Shown here in pieces: positions 52,620 to 63,938 of a stretch of DNA of 64,000 nt (the first letter of the stretch is position 1; every line of letters starts with the position of its first letter). This stretch comes from Branchiostoma floridae. Its lineage: Eukaryota > Chordata > Leptocardii > Amphioxiformes > Branchiostomatidae. Where the stretch lies: the NCBI RefSeq assembly GCF_000003815.2, contig NC_049979.1:28330249-28394248 (forward strand). The letters are read 5' to 3'. The notes below the pieces were generated by a model that was given only the letters and a program-made list of their open reading frames with translations, was not told where the DNA came from and did not search any database. A program made the position numbers and the translations under genes.

Positions 52620-54334
52620 CAAACTTTAAGACGAAAGTGTCCCTGCAGTCGCAGAAAAGCTGCTAGGAGGAGCAAGACTATGTCACTTCTTTTTTTAGCC
52701 CCAAAACTATCTGATCCTCCCGTTTTGTGACTATACCGTCTTTAGATAACAAAAAGTTCCCAAAAGTTCCATAACAAGCCGCTAGGGGACCCATTTCGAG
52801 GTCTCATCAAGAAGTTACCACACATAACATACAATCCATGAGTTATTCTTGACTTATACTATTCAAAGACACCAAAAGCTACCTTCGGGCAAAGCTAATC
52901 ACAGAAATGATTACTAAAAATCTTCAATGAAGTTACCATGGAATGACTGCTTTCAATTGTATATTTATGTCCCTTCCGTTGCAATTTTGTCAAATTCTAT
53001 GAGAAACTATGAACAAACATTCACGTCAAAAATCCGTATGGAGCAAACCTGGGCCAAAACTGCGAGCGGTAATGTGTCCTGTTGTTTAGCTTCACTACAA
53101 TATTTTACCCTTATACCCTTAATATACCTTTAGTAAAGTTAATCTACCATACGAGTCAAATTCGTTTACATGTCAAAACTGTGCAATAGAGTTATATGTA
53201 ATAGTTTAAACAAAAACAATCATCAATTTTGTACGTCTTATCAACTGCACCTTCTGCATTACCATTTGACGTTCTCTCTTGTATCCCCTAATCTAAAAAT
53301 TTAATCGTTGGGGCACCACAGAAGATCTAACGACCAACTTTCTCCACCCTTTTTGGCTTCTGTTTTTCTCAATGTATCACTACGTGCCATGCCTATCCAT
53401 TATCTGATATCATCCTCTCATCTTTTCCGTTTCCTATCCATCTATTACCCTGCTTGGACGTTTCCTTGTAGTTTGTTACGTTATATAAAATGTTGTCGTG
53501 CGTAAGCCACTTAAGACGATGACAAACACTTTATACATTAACTCCAAACTTTAACATTTAGCGGGCTTAAATAGCTTGACGTGTGAATGTATAGTATAAA
53601 ATGACCAGTGAAGATGATTGATATAAAACGGAGGAAATACAAGATAAATGGCGACAATTTCTGTGATCTTATGACGTCGTACTGACGTCACCATCACACC
53701 GTTACGAAAGAGGACGTCTAACGTAACCGGCATATCAGTGAAAGTTTGCGAAAGATTTAGGTCCTTTCTGATGTCCCACTCTCACTACATACTCCCATCT
53801 GCGGTAAATTTGTTTAAGCGGGGGAGAATCCCACGTCGTGGCTTAAAATCAATCCCTGCTCGTAAAAGCAATTCAAGGTTATTTGAGTTCATACGTCGTA
53901 CTTTGAAAACAAACAAAAAATTAAGTAGAATGTTGAAAAGAGCTTGAAAAGAACATTTACCACAGTGCTGACCTATCTTTTAGGTCTGCAAGAACCAAAA
54001 CCTTGCTGACGTAAGTCTTCTGATGTTTTGGTGATCTTTTAAGTCGGCTAAAATGATAAGTTTGTGAAGGCCGAAGCTTATCTTCTGCTGTAACTTGTAA
54101 GATTTGTGCCGAGATATCGTCTGCGGCGCTGTGATTGGTCGGCGGGATTTGGTCAGACGGGCCGACAGACGAGACAAAGGGGGGACGATCAGGTGTCCGG
54201 AGTCGTCCCAACACAAGTAACTCCAGGGGGGACCCTCATTACCCTAGTCGTAGGATTGGAACCTAAGTAGCACAGTCTCAACCTATTAACCTAATGTAAT
54301 TAGCCCGTGTTAACACAATCACACGTCAACAACT
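52620..54334. other. flank upstream of the homeobox gene; repeat remnant, no gene
   Basis: At 52,775-52,880 lies a diverged minus-strand copy of the retroposon-like family (AAGCCGCTAGGGGACCCATT). At 53,165-53,205 TGTGCAATAGAGTTATATGT resembles the 3' end near 20,460. A CCAAT-type GTGATTGG lies at 54,130. No exon recognised. Confidence 0.4.
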
Positions 54335-54342
54335 TATTTAAA
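54335..54342 (+). promoter_or_regulatory. TATA-like box of the homeobox gene
   Basis: TATTTAAA lies 124 bp before the start codon and is followed by a GC-rich stretch (CCCGCCCCCACGGCC), as in many core promoters. The transcription start is inferred near 54,365-54,375. Confidence 0.4.
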
Positions 54343-54465
54343 CCCGCCCCCACGGCCTGGACGCCACACAAGCTTTTTTTTTACCTCACCTTCGATGTCA
54401 TCACAAGTTTCTCTCTGAGTGACATTTTGTGAGCCGGAAGTCCCGCATATATTTGCCAAGTTTCC

Positions 54466-54985
54466 ATGGCACTCCTATCCCACTTGTATGGAGGCAGCTG
54501 TACTTTCTATCCATTCCAAGTGCCGGGGGTGAACGTGGTTAGACCCAGCGCTGTGGTGGGGTTGCCCCGTGCGTACCAGCGACCGGACCCGCTCTTGTCA
54601 GTGTACCCGCCGCGCCATTGCCTACGCCAACAGCCACCTGTAGTGGTCACGGATATGTCGTCCTCGTCGGAGCGTTCCCCGAGCCCCGAGGAGAAATCCC
54701 CGGCCTCTCCTCCCACAAGAGCCGCTAGCACAAACTCCACCTCCTCGGCACCGATCATCAACTTCTCAATTGACGGGATTCTTGGACTGCGTGACCGCGG
54801 GGAGGAAAGCAGGGTTCCTGGCGGCGGGGAGGGCTCAGACGAACCCCCGAAAACATCCGACGCGGAAATTACCAGTCTTTCGTCCTTATCTGCCGCCGAC
54901 CCACTATCACTCCCGGGGATGGACGACCCGAGATATCGGTTCTCCTGGCTGCAATGTACGCGGTACAAACCGCCAAAACTCCCAC
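54466..54985 (+). CDS. Msxlx: homeobox gene exon 1 (eh1 motif)
   Basis: Starts MALLSHLYGGSCTFYPFQVP; Ser/Pro-rich up to the eh1 motif, then acidic, then the Trp motif. It ends CCAC/GTAAGT in phase 1. Open frames on the opposite strand here are shadows caused by high GC content. Confidence 0.9.
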
Positions 54986-57900
54986 GTAAGTGTTTATATA
55001 ATATAAACCTTCTCACGCCTTCACAAAAAAATACCCGTATTCTCCTTTTAACAACAGTTCATTCTTTATTCATTGTTCATGGCATCAAAATACGGTTATA
55101 CAAAGAAAACGTTATTTCTAAGAAGCTGTATACAGTCTAGGATGTAGTCATTTTCGTCTAGGTGGTCTAAATAGATAGCTTGTATCAGAACTATCTTCCA
55201 ATTGTTTCATATATTTGCGCCAGAGGCAAAAACCTACATGTCCTTTGTGCGTACGGTTTCTTTAAAGGCCCAGCGAAGCAGATTAATAAGCAGTACTCTG
55301 CGCGCACACACAGAGCTACTGACCCTTCTAGTGTATAAACATGTGTTCAAAGAATTCCTTCGAAGAACATCTTTTCGACGCCAACTCTTCACAAGAAGGA
55401 ATATGACAAAATGTAACGTTTAAAACGACTATGAACTCCCAGTGTTTTGTTTCTTTCGTGTATCAGTCGCGGATACTGTACGCAACATTTCTTTGACATG
55501 CTATGAAGACAACAGTCATTCTGACAAAATGTTATGTGACAGAAATGATTGAAAACCAACGGCCTGAAAAATATATCATCTTCAATGCCAGACGTAGTTA
55601 AGTATCAATTAAAACCTGTCTGAAGCATACATGTTATATGTTCTTGGTAATGCTAGAAAGAACATTGCCGAAATGACAATAACACCGAACGTGTGCTTGT
55701 ACTTAATAAGCGAATGCTTCCCTGTTGAACAATTCCCTGAAGTCTAACCCCAGTTGTAGACGATATTTGCCAAATTTTGAAACATTTGATTTCATAAACA
55801 ACGCATTTATATGTAAAATATAGATTGTGTTTTACTACATGTAAACGCTATAATGCTGCACTGGAGAAATGTCTATGGTCCCATTCTCTCGTTTGCAACG
55901 AGGTAGTTATGTTTGGGTATATGACAAACATTACATTATCAATAGAATATTTTCTGGTTAGATAGAATATCAGCACAATAAATAAAAAAGAACTTGTCTT
56001 GTGCCTACTTAAAATGTCGTTTCTTACCTGTAGAAAAAAATCATAAATTCATCTCCATTCTAGCGTCTCTACCTCAATAAAAAGATACTTATTTCCCCCG
56101 CAGTTATGACGCGAGCGTAAACAAATCATCTCTTAAACTCAACTCTTTGTGAAGTATAAAAGGAAAAAATCTTATGTAGAATGAGTGTCATTTTAGTTTA
56201 TGGATATTTAGGTTTATAATATCGATGTATGGCCCTAGATTCGGTCAGTGTTAGCCATGCTTCTTTCACCAACACAGAGTAGCTTCATTTCTTCATGTAG
56301 GACAAATATTTTGAGCACTGCATGTACTGAGATACTGTCGTGAAATATCCTTGTATTCTTTTCCACAAGCAAATTCACTCTAGCGTTGTTTTGAAGGGTG
56401 ACAGAGTATTTTGTGTTCTCGTTTAGAGGAGAAATTTCGCGGTATACACCACCTCATCACTACGTACGCTGTGACGTTTTACCTCTGCCGGTACGTCAGA
56501 CAAAAAATGCCGTACCTTACCCGCCATATTTTCTACCTGTACGGCCGCGCCGTAGCGAGACAAAAACATGCGCGCGCCGCTGCTTGGTTTTCTGTGAACT
56601 CATTTCCCGCCATTTTCAGGTGCCAAACGAAAAGATGGGAGCAAGAAGAGGAAGCTTGGGCGGAACCCTAGAGTACCGTTCTCCGCACACCAGGTCGCAA
56701 CGCTGGAGTCCAAGTTTCGGCGGACACACTACCTGAGCAGCGTGGATGTTTCCGAGCTCTCCGTGGCGCTCAACCTGTCCGAAAATCGGGTATGTAACCT
56801 TCTGTTGGCTTTATGTGTTTACCTGTTCTTATAGATATATTACCGGTGGTAAACAGAGTAAAATCATCTGCAGAAAGCTCACGATTTTTGTTTTATCTGC
56901 TGTCGAGGACAACGGATGTGAGTTTGATAGGAAAATCCGAGTGCTTGACAACATTTCCGTCCGTTTTCCTTTTTTTTTTTGCCCGCTGTCACCGCGTTTG
57001 CTGCGCGGGCGTCTGACAAGGTGAACGGTGTTATTATACCAGCCATGGCATTATAGAAATGTCAAAGCTAAAAGCTTCACTGCCAAGGACAGTGTAAAAA
57101 ACAAACAAGGTGCAGCGGGCATGTATAGAGAGCTAAATTTATATTGATAAATGCGCTGTCTCTATGTTTTGAAAACGATATAACAGTTCAGGCTCAAGAC
57201 CGGGGCGATTTTGTAAATTATACACATAACAAACTGCTGTTCAACCAATATATTTGAGCTTTTTTGCCTGAAATTCAAAATGATACGTTATGTCTCGTAT
57301 AATGGCCTATTTCACGGAATAACAGAAACCTCAAGAACAACAACAACAACAACAAACAGATACAAAAGACTTAACAATGCCAACAAAAAGAGCAAATAAA
57401 CAACTCTATTTGTGATTGTTGAATGATAGATTCAAATCACCTTGTTTGTCTATTTCTACATTTTGAAGTACCAGTCTCAGATATCGACTCTGGGCAAAGC
57501 TAATGTTGTGTTATGGAAAAATGTTGTTAAACATTTGTTCAGAGTAAGAGCACTTACTCGAAATTTTACTTTATTTGATCACAGTCTCTAAATCTAACTG
57601 GTGGAATGACTTAGACAGAACCTATAGCGTTTGGTTTATCTAGCCTTTGTAAACTTCTGAAGCGACGGCGTTTATTTCTCGGGGATCGCTGATCGTGATT
57701 TTTTTAACTTGGACTGAGGTCCTCTATGTTGGGAGAGGAATTTTGCTGCCCCATTCGGGCAAATCTATTTATGGTTTGAAAACCGCGAAACAGCGTTCCC
57801 CGAAAATTAACAGCGCCGCTCAAAAGTAGGCAAAGGTTTATCTTGCGGCAAGTTGCACGTAACATTCCGGTCAGCTTTTATACATTCATCTTTTTAAAAC

Positions 57901-58720
57901 TCCCCAAACATTCACACAGTAAAAAAAAAGTAACAGAAAAAAAGGTGGTGTGAAATCAAATACGTCCCGTTGGGCTGGTACATATGTCTTAATCCTAGCA
58001 TTTTGACAAATCCGAATGGTGTGTGTTTCTTTACAAGAAATGTAACCAAAGCCTTTCTGTCTGCCCCCTCTACACCCACACTACCTCCAATACACACTCG
58101 GCTCGCAATAGATGTACAGCATCATACTAAATATGAGAAAGTGTATTGGCACTTTTGCACTACGTAAACGCTGGCAATATTGAGAGAGTTAGATATACAC
58201 TTTTCCACCGTTTTCGGGCTTGCTATACGCAATGAAATTTTCTTACTAAACTAGAACAATTGTATTTTGGAATTGACAATATGAAATAAAAAGAAAAAAT
58301 ATTGAAATTGTTGGTCATTGAAGCTCCTCCTCTTGTTTTTGTTTGAGTAGACTTTAGGTAAAAATGTTTGGTGTGAAGGCTTGCTTATATGGCTTGGGTA
58401 GTCAGTATATTTACGTGAGATACCTCTATGATATAGCGATATGCATGCTTCGAATTCATACCTTGAATGTGTATTGTTCCTTGTAGGTAAAAATATGGTT
58501 TCAAAACCGCCGAGCCCGGGAGAGACGAGAACGGGAGAACCGGGAACAGGGCCGGTTGCAGGCGGCATCGGCGGCGGCCGGAGTCCCCCTCCCCACCGTC
58601 TCGTGGCCGGAGAGCCAGCCGGCGAGTCAGGGCTCGCCCACGCCAAGCCCTACTCACCCATACGCGCCCACTGTCGGACAGGGGACCTCGGCGTTCACTC
58701 CTGTGTCATTCACCTATTGA
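54466..58720 (+). CDS. Msxlx: Msx-like NKL-class homeobox transcription factor (3 exons)
   Basis: Exons 54,466-54,985; 56,620-56,789; 58,487-58,720 are joined in phases 1 and 0 and give 307 residues. The homeodomain is residues 187-246: it starts GRNPRVPFSAHQVATLESKF and its recognition helix is VKIWFQNRRARERR with Gln50. It is split at position 44/45, a common homeobox intron site. PRVPF with a Pro in the N-terminal arm is Msx-like, while ARERR is not Msx proper, so Msxlx is the best guess. An eh1 motif (INFSIDGILGL, residues 98-108) predicts Groucho/TLE binding and repression. RYRFSWLQCTRYKPPKLPR (156-174) is a compact Trp motif before the basic KRK stretch. A nuclear DNA-binding regulator is expected. 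The homeobox call is certain; the subfamily is less so. Confidence 0.93.
54986..56619. other. homeobox gene intron 1, nothing else supported
   Basis: AT-rich; no repeat family or additional exon recognised. Confidence 0.45.
56620..56789 (+). CDS. Msxlx: homeobox gene exon 2 (helices 1 and 2)
   Basis: The acceptor ends CATTTTCAG. It encodes a basic KRKDGSKKRK arm and homeodomain positions 1-44, ending LNLSENR before GTATGT (phase 0). Confidence 0.95.
56790..58486. other. homeobox gene intron 2
   Basis: Contains a short (CAA)n tract near 57,338-57,356. No other exon or repeat supported. Confidence 0.45.
58487..58720 (+). CDS. Msxlx: homeobox gene exon 3 (recognition helix, C-terminus)
   Basis: It begins VKIWFQNRRARERRERENRE after acceptor CTTGTAG. 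A Ser/Pro/Thr-rich tail follows, ending FTPVSFTY and TGA at 58,718. Confidence 0.95.
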   Translation, partial: VKIWFQNRRARERRERENREQGRLQAASAAAGVPLPTVSWPESQPASQGSPTPSPTHPYAPTVGQGTSAFTPVSFTY

Positions 58721-59780
58721 ATGGACTATCGCACAATCGGGTATGCTTGTGTGCCATCGATTTCAAACAGTCGTTATTTTTTGAATGTGTACAATTGCTA
58801 CAGTTGGTCGAAAAACTGCAAATGGCGACAAACTTGGGTATGTTTTCATAGTTCTGTTTTGTGCAACGCGCGTCATTTTTGTACCATTTCCAGTGCCATA
58901 TAGACGTCATTGCTGTACTGTAATGTAGTAATAAGAAAACAAACATGTAAAAAGCACATGAAAGAGAAATGAGACTTTTGTAGCACAGCCAAAATTGATG
59001 GTGACTACAAGGATACAGTGTAGAACCGACGTGGAGAAAAACATATGATACGCGATGTTGTTTGGGTTCAGATGGATTTAACGCACTCTTTTGTAGCGTA
59101 AATGTTATTTCAAAAAAGATAAATGTATCATTTATATCATTTTGTAAATCATGGCTTGAAATTGTGTGTAAATGCATCTTACAAATTGTTTTGCTATCGA
59201 TAGTACTGGGGTTCGGTTTTTGCGTATGATATTTGTGAATGTGTATTCAACGCGAACTAGAAAATGGAGATGTTTATATGGACACGCGAATGCAATACGT
59301 AGCTTTGTACTATATCAAAAAGGACATTTTTTTTTTAGATATATCAAAGAAGTGCAGTTTTTACATGCAAAAGAAATATTTTTGTCCGAAGCCGTGAGTT
59401 CTTTGTACAGTAAGAGTACTTGCGTAGACTGACAATGCCATGTTAAACGTTGTCTTCTCGAATATGTGAATGTTTTAGATAACTATAAAGTTTGAAGGCT
59501 ATATTTTATAGTTTTTAAGCCTGTACATGTAAATTCAATCGTGTAGTTTTGTACTTAGGAGAGAATATACTGTCTTGTTAGACCAGAATGTTGTATTCTA
59601 AGCTCGAGTGATGTTGTATACTTGCCATGACTTCGCCACTTTGAAAAAATGGACATATACTAGATTTTGTATACTGTAAAGTAGTGTCTTTCGCAAAAAA
59701 AGTACCTTGGAAGAATGACGTATACATTTGTGATATGAATATGAAAAATAATTTCAAATAAATATTGTTTTCTTGAAACT
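58721..59780 (+). other. probable 3' UTR of the homeobox gene
   Basis: AT-rich, no coding. AATAAA at 59,757-59,762 is the first strong polyadenylation signal found downstream, giving a UTR of about 1 kb. Confidence 0.45.
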
Positions 59781-59939
59781 ACGAAATGTTTGTGTATACG
59801 TCATTTCCATGATTTTTTTCGTCATCTGTTGACGTGTAGTTAGTTTCACGCTCGCTCTCTTGTTGTGGCTGACTTTAGAGGTTATTTCGTGGAAGTTTTT
59901 CGACAAAAACAATACAAAGAATTCAACAAATGTAGCATA

Positions 59940-60180
59940 CAAGTCTCTAGTAGCCTCTACTAGGTCTTCCTACGGGGGTATGGATCGAAGAATTAGGCAA
60001 AAAAGGGGAGTAATTCGCCAGGAGAGTCATTCCGCTGTAAGGTTAAATTCCCCCCCCCCCCCCTCTAGTTCACAAGCTATACTCTCAGGTCAGCTAACTC
60101 CTTTGGCAAGTTATTTGTATCTTTAGCCGGTGTCTACAATATTTCTAGCGACCTATGGAGTCTTGTAGAGACTAGGTAAA
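59940..60180. repeat. dispersed repeat (TCTTCCTACGGGGGTA), copy 1
   Basis: It has TAGGTCTTCCTACGGGGGTA, GATCGAAGAATTAGGC, a C-run and TTGTAGAGACTAGGTA at the end. It aligns with 61,035-61,235. Confidence 0.6.
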
Positions 60181-60606
60181 TCCAGGACATGTGGTCCCTC
60201 TGTTGGCGGCCGGTGCGAGGCTTGGAAAGCTGGATCATCCGAGCTTATGGGGTACTTATACCGTATGTTAAACGGCAGGTGGCTTGTGTATAGAGACTAC
60301 TGTGCAAGCTTTTGTTTTTGTCTGGAACTGTGCGGGCAATGTTTTCCTACAATATCTCATTTCTCAACAGGTGTTGTTGACAACAAGGGTAGACACTTAA
60401 GTCACTTCTTTAACATTATTGTCAATCTAAAATAAAGATAAAATTAGGAAAGATGCAAGAAAAAGAAGACAAGTGCACGTTTTCTAGATTTTGTCAATGA
60501 AAGTTTTATTCTTCACTTCTAGTCTTCACTGAATTGAAACGTGCTGAACAAATATGGCACTCTATGTTTGATGCCGTACAAATATGGCATTGTATGTTTG
60601 GTGCCG

Positions 60607-60825
60607 TAACGCTATTTCACCTTTATCCGTTGGGTAACATATATCCGTTGATTTTAAAAACAGGGTCGTAGGAGATATCACACTGACGGACGTTGGTTTC
60701 ACATTGCAATATTTTCAGTATATTGCAGCTTAAAACTTCCATCCATCGGCTTGATGAGCCTAAATACGATGTTTTGAAAAACAACGGATATAGGTTACCC
60801 CACTGATAAAGGTGAACTAGCGTTA
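60607..60825. mobile_element. MITE family A, full copy (219 bp)
   Basis: It starts TAACGCTATTTCACCTTTAT and ends GGTGAACTAGCGTTA. Inner arms TATATCCGTTG and CAACGGATATAGGTTAC match the copy at 50,161-50,379. Confidence 0.9.
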
Positions 60826-61034
60826 CAAATATGGCACTGTACTTTTAACTTTCCACGCGCCGCTATATGATGTTATGTACATAGCTCTCCTCGGTCGGCG
60901 CTACAGTATTCCCCTTATTTGTTGGATTGCCTGGAATTGACTTAGAGTAGAGTTATAGTTGTAACTCTGAGGTTGTGAGGAAGTCGGATTTGAGAACGGC
61001 AAGACAACATCGCAAAACTGCCTTCCGAAAAACT

Positions 61035-61235
61035 GTGCTAGCCTTCACCAGGCCTTCCTACGGGGGTACGGGGATCGTAGAACTCGAAGAAAAAGGAAAT
61101 TGGCCAGGGGAGTCAGTCCATGCTTAGGTTCATGTTTCTTCTATAACTAACTCCTCTAGTAGCAAAACTCCCCTGGCAAAGTCTTCTCCCTATGATAGCC
61201 ATAGTAGTCAGTCTGGTAGAGACTAAAACTGTGCC
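61035..61235. repeat. dispersed repeat (CCTTCCTACGGGGGTA), copy 2
   Basis: It has CAGGCCTTCCTACGGGGGTA, GATCGTAGAACTCGAAG, GCCAGGGGAGTCAGTCC and GGTAGAGACT at the end. It is homologous to 59,940-60,180. Confidence 0.6.
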
Positions 61236-61295
61236 TTCACTAAGGGTGTATTTTTAGGAAAGATACGACGTCTGTTTCGCCATAATGGCTGCTGT

Positions 61296-61395
61296 ATCAT
61301 AATTTCTATGGTACAGTTTTATCATAATTTCTATGGTACAGTTTTGTCATAATTTCTATGGTACAGTTTTATCATAATCTCTGTGGTACAGTTCT
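61296..61395. repeat. 25-bp tandem repeat, four copies
   Basis: ATCATAATTTCTATGGTACA plus GTTTT repeats at 61,296, 61,321, 61,346 and 61,371 with one or two changes per copy. Confidence 0.95.
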
Positions 61396-62645
61396 AAAGT
61401 GGAGGGTAGGATTTTACATCTGAAGTTCTTTCTCATGAAACAATATCCCGAAAACAATATCGTGGAAAAGCGATATTCCATAAATGATCACATCCTGCAT
61501 TTTTAAGCAAATAAAACAAACAGTACATGGTGATATTTTCCTAAGATAACGTCAAAAATAGTCAGTGAAACCAGAGAAGTATGACTCATCACTTCAACAA
61601 TTTCTTTCGAAATGCAACAAGTCGTCTGAAAATGACGTCATGAGCCGCCCAAATCCCGCGCCCTCCGCTGTTGTGGTTACCCGCGACAAAAACATGCTGA
61701 TTGGTAATCGGTGGGGGAGGTCTGTTTTGTTGACAAGATATAAAAGGGAAAAGAATAAGGCAATCTATATCGTGTTTCAAAATTTCTAGTTTTCTAAAGG
61801 AAACAGGATCTTTGTAATGCGAGTACGCGTTAACTGTGAACTGAATATCGTGCACTGTATTCTATCATTCAAAGAGCTTTACTCTAACAATTATTTGAAT
61901 GCATAAAGAAAAGACCAACAGGACGGGTCTCTAAATTGTTCGACAGAGAAAAGGAACATTAATACAATTAAGCCATTTTGTACCCCTTAGGCAAATGGTA
62001 TTGGTCTTCTAGTGTTGTTTGAAAAAAGATAATTAGAAGTAGGGGGCAAAATAGCAATTGAATAAATAGGCTTACAGGCGCGTTCCGTGATCATTTCTAT
62101 ACACGTAAAAAAAAGGAAAAACAAAATATGACAGAAAAAAAACTGGATATACTGTTAGAATAACGCTGTTAAAAAGCCCTATTTGGTCAGTCTTTTCTCG
62201 CTTTGTGAGGATACTAGAGTAAGGCAGTTGTTTTGTGTCTTTCACAGTACATAATCCTTCTATTAGCCTCTCGGAAATGTACGAAAGAAGTCCCTATGGC
62301 AAGGATATATCCCTTTGGTTTGTATGAAGACACAAGGCCATACCTAAGAGCCAACTACTGTCACGGCTTTTCTAAAGGAGAGAGTGCGCTAGACAGTCGA
62401 GCTTTGGGTTCCAATGAAAACATTCGTAATTGAGCGATAAGCATCAGTGATAAGAGGGGTATTTTCAACGCAAGTAGGGGTGGCAGGGCGAGTTTTTACT
62501 TTGTACCTAATGCCTACTGACCTGTATGTTTGTAATTAGCACACAGGGATATGCGATGGTCCGTGGAATAATACCCAAACAAAAAACAACACACACACAC
62601 ACTGTATAGCCTCACCAGTCGTGCTAATATTTCTGTACATATGGT
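61396..62645. other. intergenic, nothing supported
   Basis: No exon or RNA gene recognised. A short (CA)n lies near 62,587-62,601. Confidence 0.4.
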
Positions 62646-62649
62646 AAGA

Positions 62650-63225
62650 TCCTTTTTTCTACTAGACGGTGATCGCGCTGCGCTCTCACTGCGACCTAAA
62701 ACGGATGTGTGTAACCTTCGATTTCATACTGGGTATACATGTATCATACAAAATGTTAAAGTGTGACTGAAAAGACAACAAAACACACAAATCGTAAAAT
62801 ATAGTTTTTTTCTGTACAATTCGTTGGGCGATATGTCAAATTTTAGGTCGCAGAGAGAGCGCGGGAAGAGCGCCGTCCTAGTTGAAGGGGGTATAACTTC
62901 ATAAGAACGCGGTCAAATTTTGCTAGTGTCGCATCGTACGTCTTTTTGTCGTAGGATTTTAAAGCAGGACAACTACGGTCTAATACCCCTTTCCGAAAGG
63001 ACGGCGCTCTCACTGCGCTCTCTCTTCGACCTCAAATTTGATATATCGCTCAACGAATTGTGCAGAAAAGAAACGGATCTTTTTACACCTTTTGTGTTTT
63101 GTTGTCTTCTCGGTCACACTTTTATATTTTGTATGATATACCCAGTGTGAAAGCGAATGTTACAGGTATCCTATTTAGGTCGCAGTAAGAGCGCAGCTAG
63201 ATCGCGGTCCAGTTGAAAGGGGGCC
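62650..63225. mobile_element. large fold-back element (GGTCGCAGTGAGAGCGC arms)
   Basis: The left arm about 62,650-62,900 and the right arm about 62,980-63,225 are inverted homologues. Shared blocks include TAGGTCGCAG.GAGAGCGC, ACAACAAAACACA with its inverse, CAATTCGTTG.GCGATAT with its inverse, and AGCGCCGTCCT with its inverse. The loop is about 80 bp. No transposase inside. Confidence 0.8.
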
Positions 63226-63589
63226 TGACATAGCTTTTTCGGTAACGAGAATTTTCTACGACAAAGGCACAGCCATACTAGAATGCCATCGGTTTTAGAT
63301 CGTAAGACGATCGCACGACGATTGTGAGACCAATGTGACCAGCTGCAGGGCCCTATGAAGAAAACAATAATATTCGTGTCCATAGGAAATAAGATACCGT
63401 AGTGCCTTTAGCTTCTCCGCCAACTCAACCACCATTCGGACACCAAGCACTTACAGGAGATGGCTTACAAAGCAGAAGAGCTTTGCAAGCTGCACGTAGA
63501 CAATATCTTAACTACGGTAACCACCCTCAGGTACGTTGTGAGGTTACAGCATATCCAGAGCACAAGATATTAAAAAAAGGAAGTTCCAC

Positions 63590-63716
63590 TGCAGAACCTT
63601 GAAAAGTCGCAAGGGGGACCAAATTCGAGTCCTGTAGAGGTCGCCTCAAGACCTACTAACATTCCAAATATCACGACAATTCACCCGGGAATTCTAGAAT
63701 TATCGTCTTCAGATAC

Positions 63717-63778
<62 letters not shown>

Positions 63779-63890
63779 GGACAGACAGGCGGGCAGATAG
63801 AAAGATAGACAGACAGATAGACAAACAGACAAACACATACACAAACACAGACACACAGACGCACAAACACACACGGACACACAGAACCCG
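63590..63890 (-). mobile_element. retroposon-like repeat with microsatellite tail, copy 2
   Basis: The unique part 63,590-63,715 has AAGTCGCAAGGGGGACCAAA, AAGACCTACTAACATTCCAA and ATCACGACAATTCACCCGG. It is followed by (ACAG)n and CA-rich sequence. It is nearly identical to 46,726-46,850 over this part. Confidence 0.8.
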
Positions 63891-63938
63891 GACACCCCCA
63901 CCAGACCCATTAGACCACAGAACACCACACACACACAC

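Noticed and set aside
54507-55016. 169-codon minus-strand frame
   Set aside because: Antisense shadow of homeobox exon 1.
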